Source of the DNA: Alphaproteobacteria bacterium
GTDB taxonomy: Bacteria; Pseudomonadota; Alphaproteobacteria; JAAXGF01
NCBI GenBank assembly: GCA_012267605.1
Contig: JAAXGF010000204.1
Location: 1-5,418 of the forward strand
Direction of reading: 5' to 3'
DNA: 5,418 bases
Position 1 is the stretch's first letter. Each line of letters begins with the position of its first letter. The notes beneath the pieces were generated by a model. It worked only from the letters and a program-made list of their open reading frames with translations, made no database searches and had not been told where the DNA came from. Shown piece by piece: positions 5,329 to 5,418 of this stretch. A program made the position numbers and the translations under genes.

Positions 5329-5418
5329 TTATGCGGCCTTCACACCATTGATGAAGTGTAACTGCCCAGGTCTGATCCTGTCGAACACCCGCACCTGATG
5401 GATTTCTGCATGCGGTGG
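5329..5418 (-). CDS. Putative insertion-sequence transposase, C-terminal fragment
   Basis: The last 29 codons of a minus-strand frame enter from beyond the right edge of the window and end at TAA (5329-5331). The peptide starts PPHAEIHQVRVFDRI and ends INGVKAA. A Pro-rich entry followed by a short basic tail is the pattern at the end of many DDE transposases after their RPH..LG..P segment, but the catalytic domain is outside the window and the family cannot be named. The inference rests mainly on the 21-bp repeat at 5358-5378 inside this frame, which recurs inverted at the left edge where it interrupts a gene. A non-transposase gene end is not excluded. Confidence 0.4.
   Translation of the reverse strand, partial: PPHAEIHQVRVFDRIRPGQLHFINGVKAA
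5358..5378 (-). repeat. Right copy of the 21-bp inverted repeat (IS end-like)
   Basis: This is a perfect reverse complement of positions 1-21. Here it lies within the putative transposase frame, 26 bases before its stop codon, and encodes IRPGQL plus the start of the next residue. If it is the terminal repeat of an insertion sequence, the final residues of the transposase would be read from flanking DNA. If instead the element extends to about 5329, the left copy is a truncated one. Confidence 0.75.

Overview
The window looks like chromosomal DNA of a proteobacterium of moderate GC, probably alpha- or gamma-proteobacterial. This rests on an IbpA-type small heat-shock protein preceded by a ROSE-like RNA thermometer, a pseudoazurin/plastocyanin-type cupredoxin, a DUF805 membrane protein and a HerA/DUF87 ATPase. 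The exact taxon cannot be fixed from the sequence alone.

Layout: positions 1-21 and 5358-5378 are a perfect 21-bp inverted repeat. At the right end it lies inside a short open frame on the minus strand (5329-5418) that reads like the C-terminus of an insertion-sequence transposase. At the left end it abuts, and seems to have cut off, an ATP-grasp ligase gene (18-991, minus), which also carries a one-base frameshift in a run of six C. Upstream of that gene, on the same strand, lies an intact HerA-type hexameric ATPase/translocase gene (1310-2932, minus). A gene-poor stretch (2936-3334) leads to a DUF805 membrane protein (3335-3697, plus). A strong hairpin separates it from a convergent hsp20 gene (3761-4228, minus).

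The hsp20 gene uses a TTG start that sits directly at the foot of a hairpin hiding its Shine-Dalgarno sequence. That hairpin contains the UUGCU element typical of ROSE thermometers. Beyond a gene-free region (about 4373-4689) lies a secreted type-1 copper protein (4831-5271, minus), with an in-frame 46-codon open continuation past its TAA stop (the 41-codon ATG version is 4690-4815). Its predicted promoter lies between the gene and the transposase fragment.

I see no operon that joins these genes into one pathway. The best supported points of interest are the ROSE-like thermometer, the inverted IS-like ends flanking the segment, the doubly broken ATP-grasp gene, and the possible split or coupled reading frame behind the cupredoxin. 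The HerA gene has no visible nuclease, Sir2 or other effector partner, so a defence role is not supported here.
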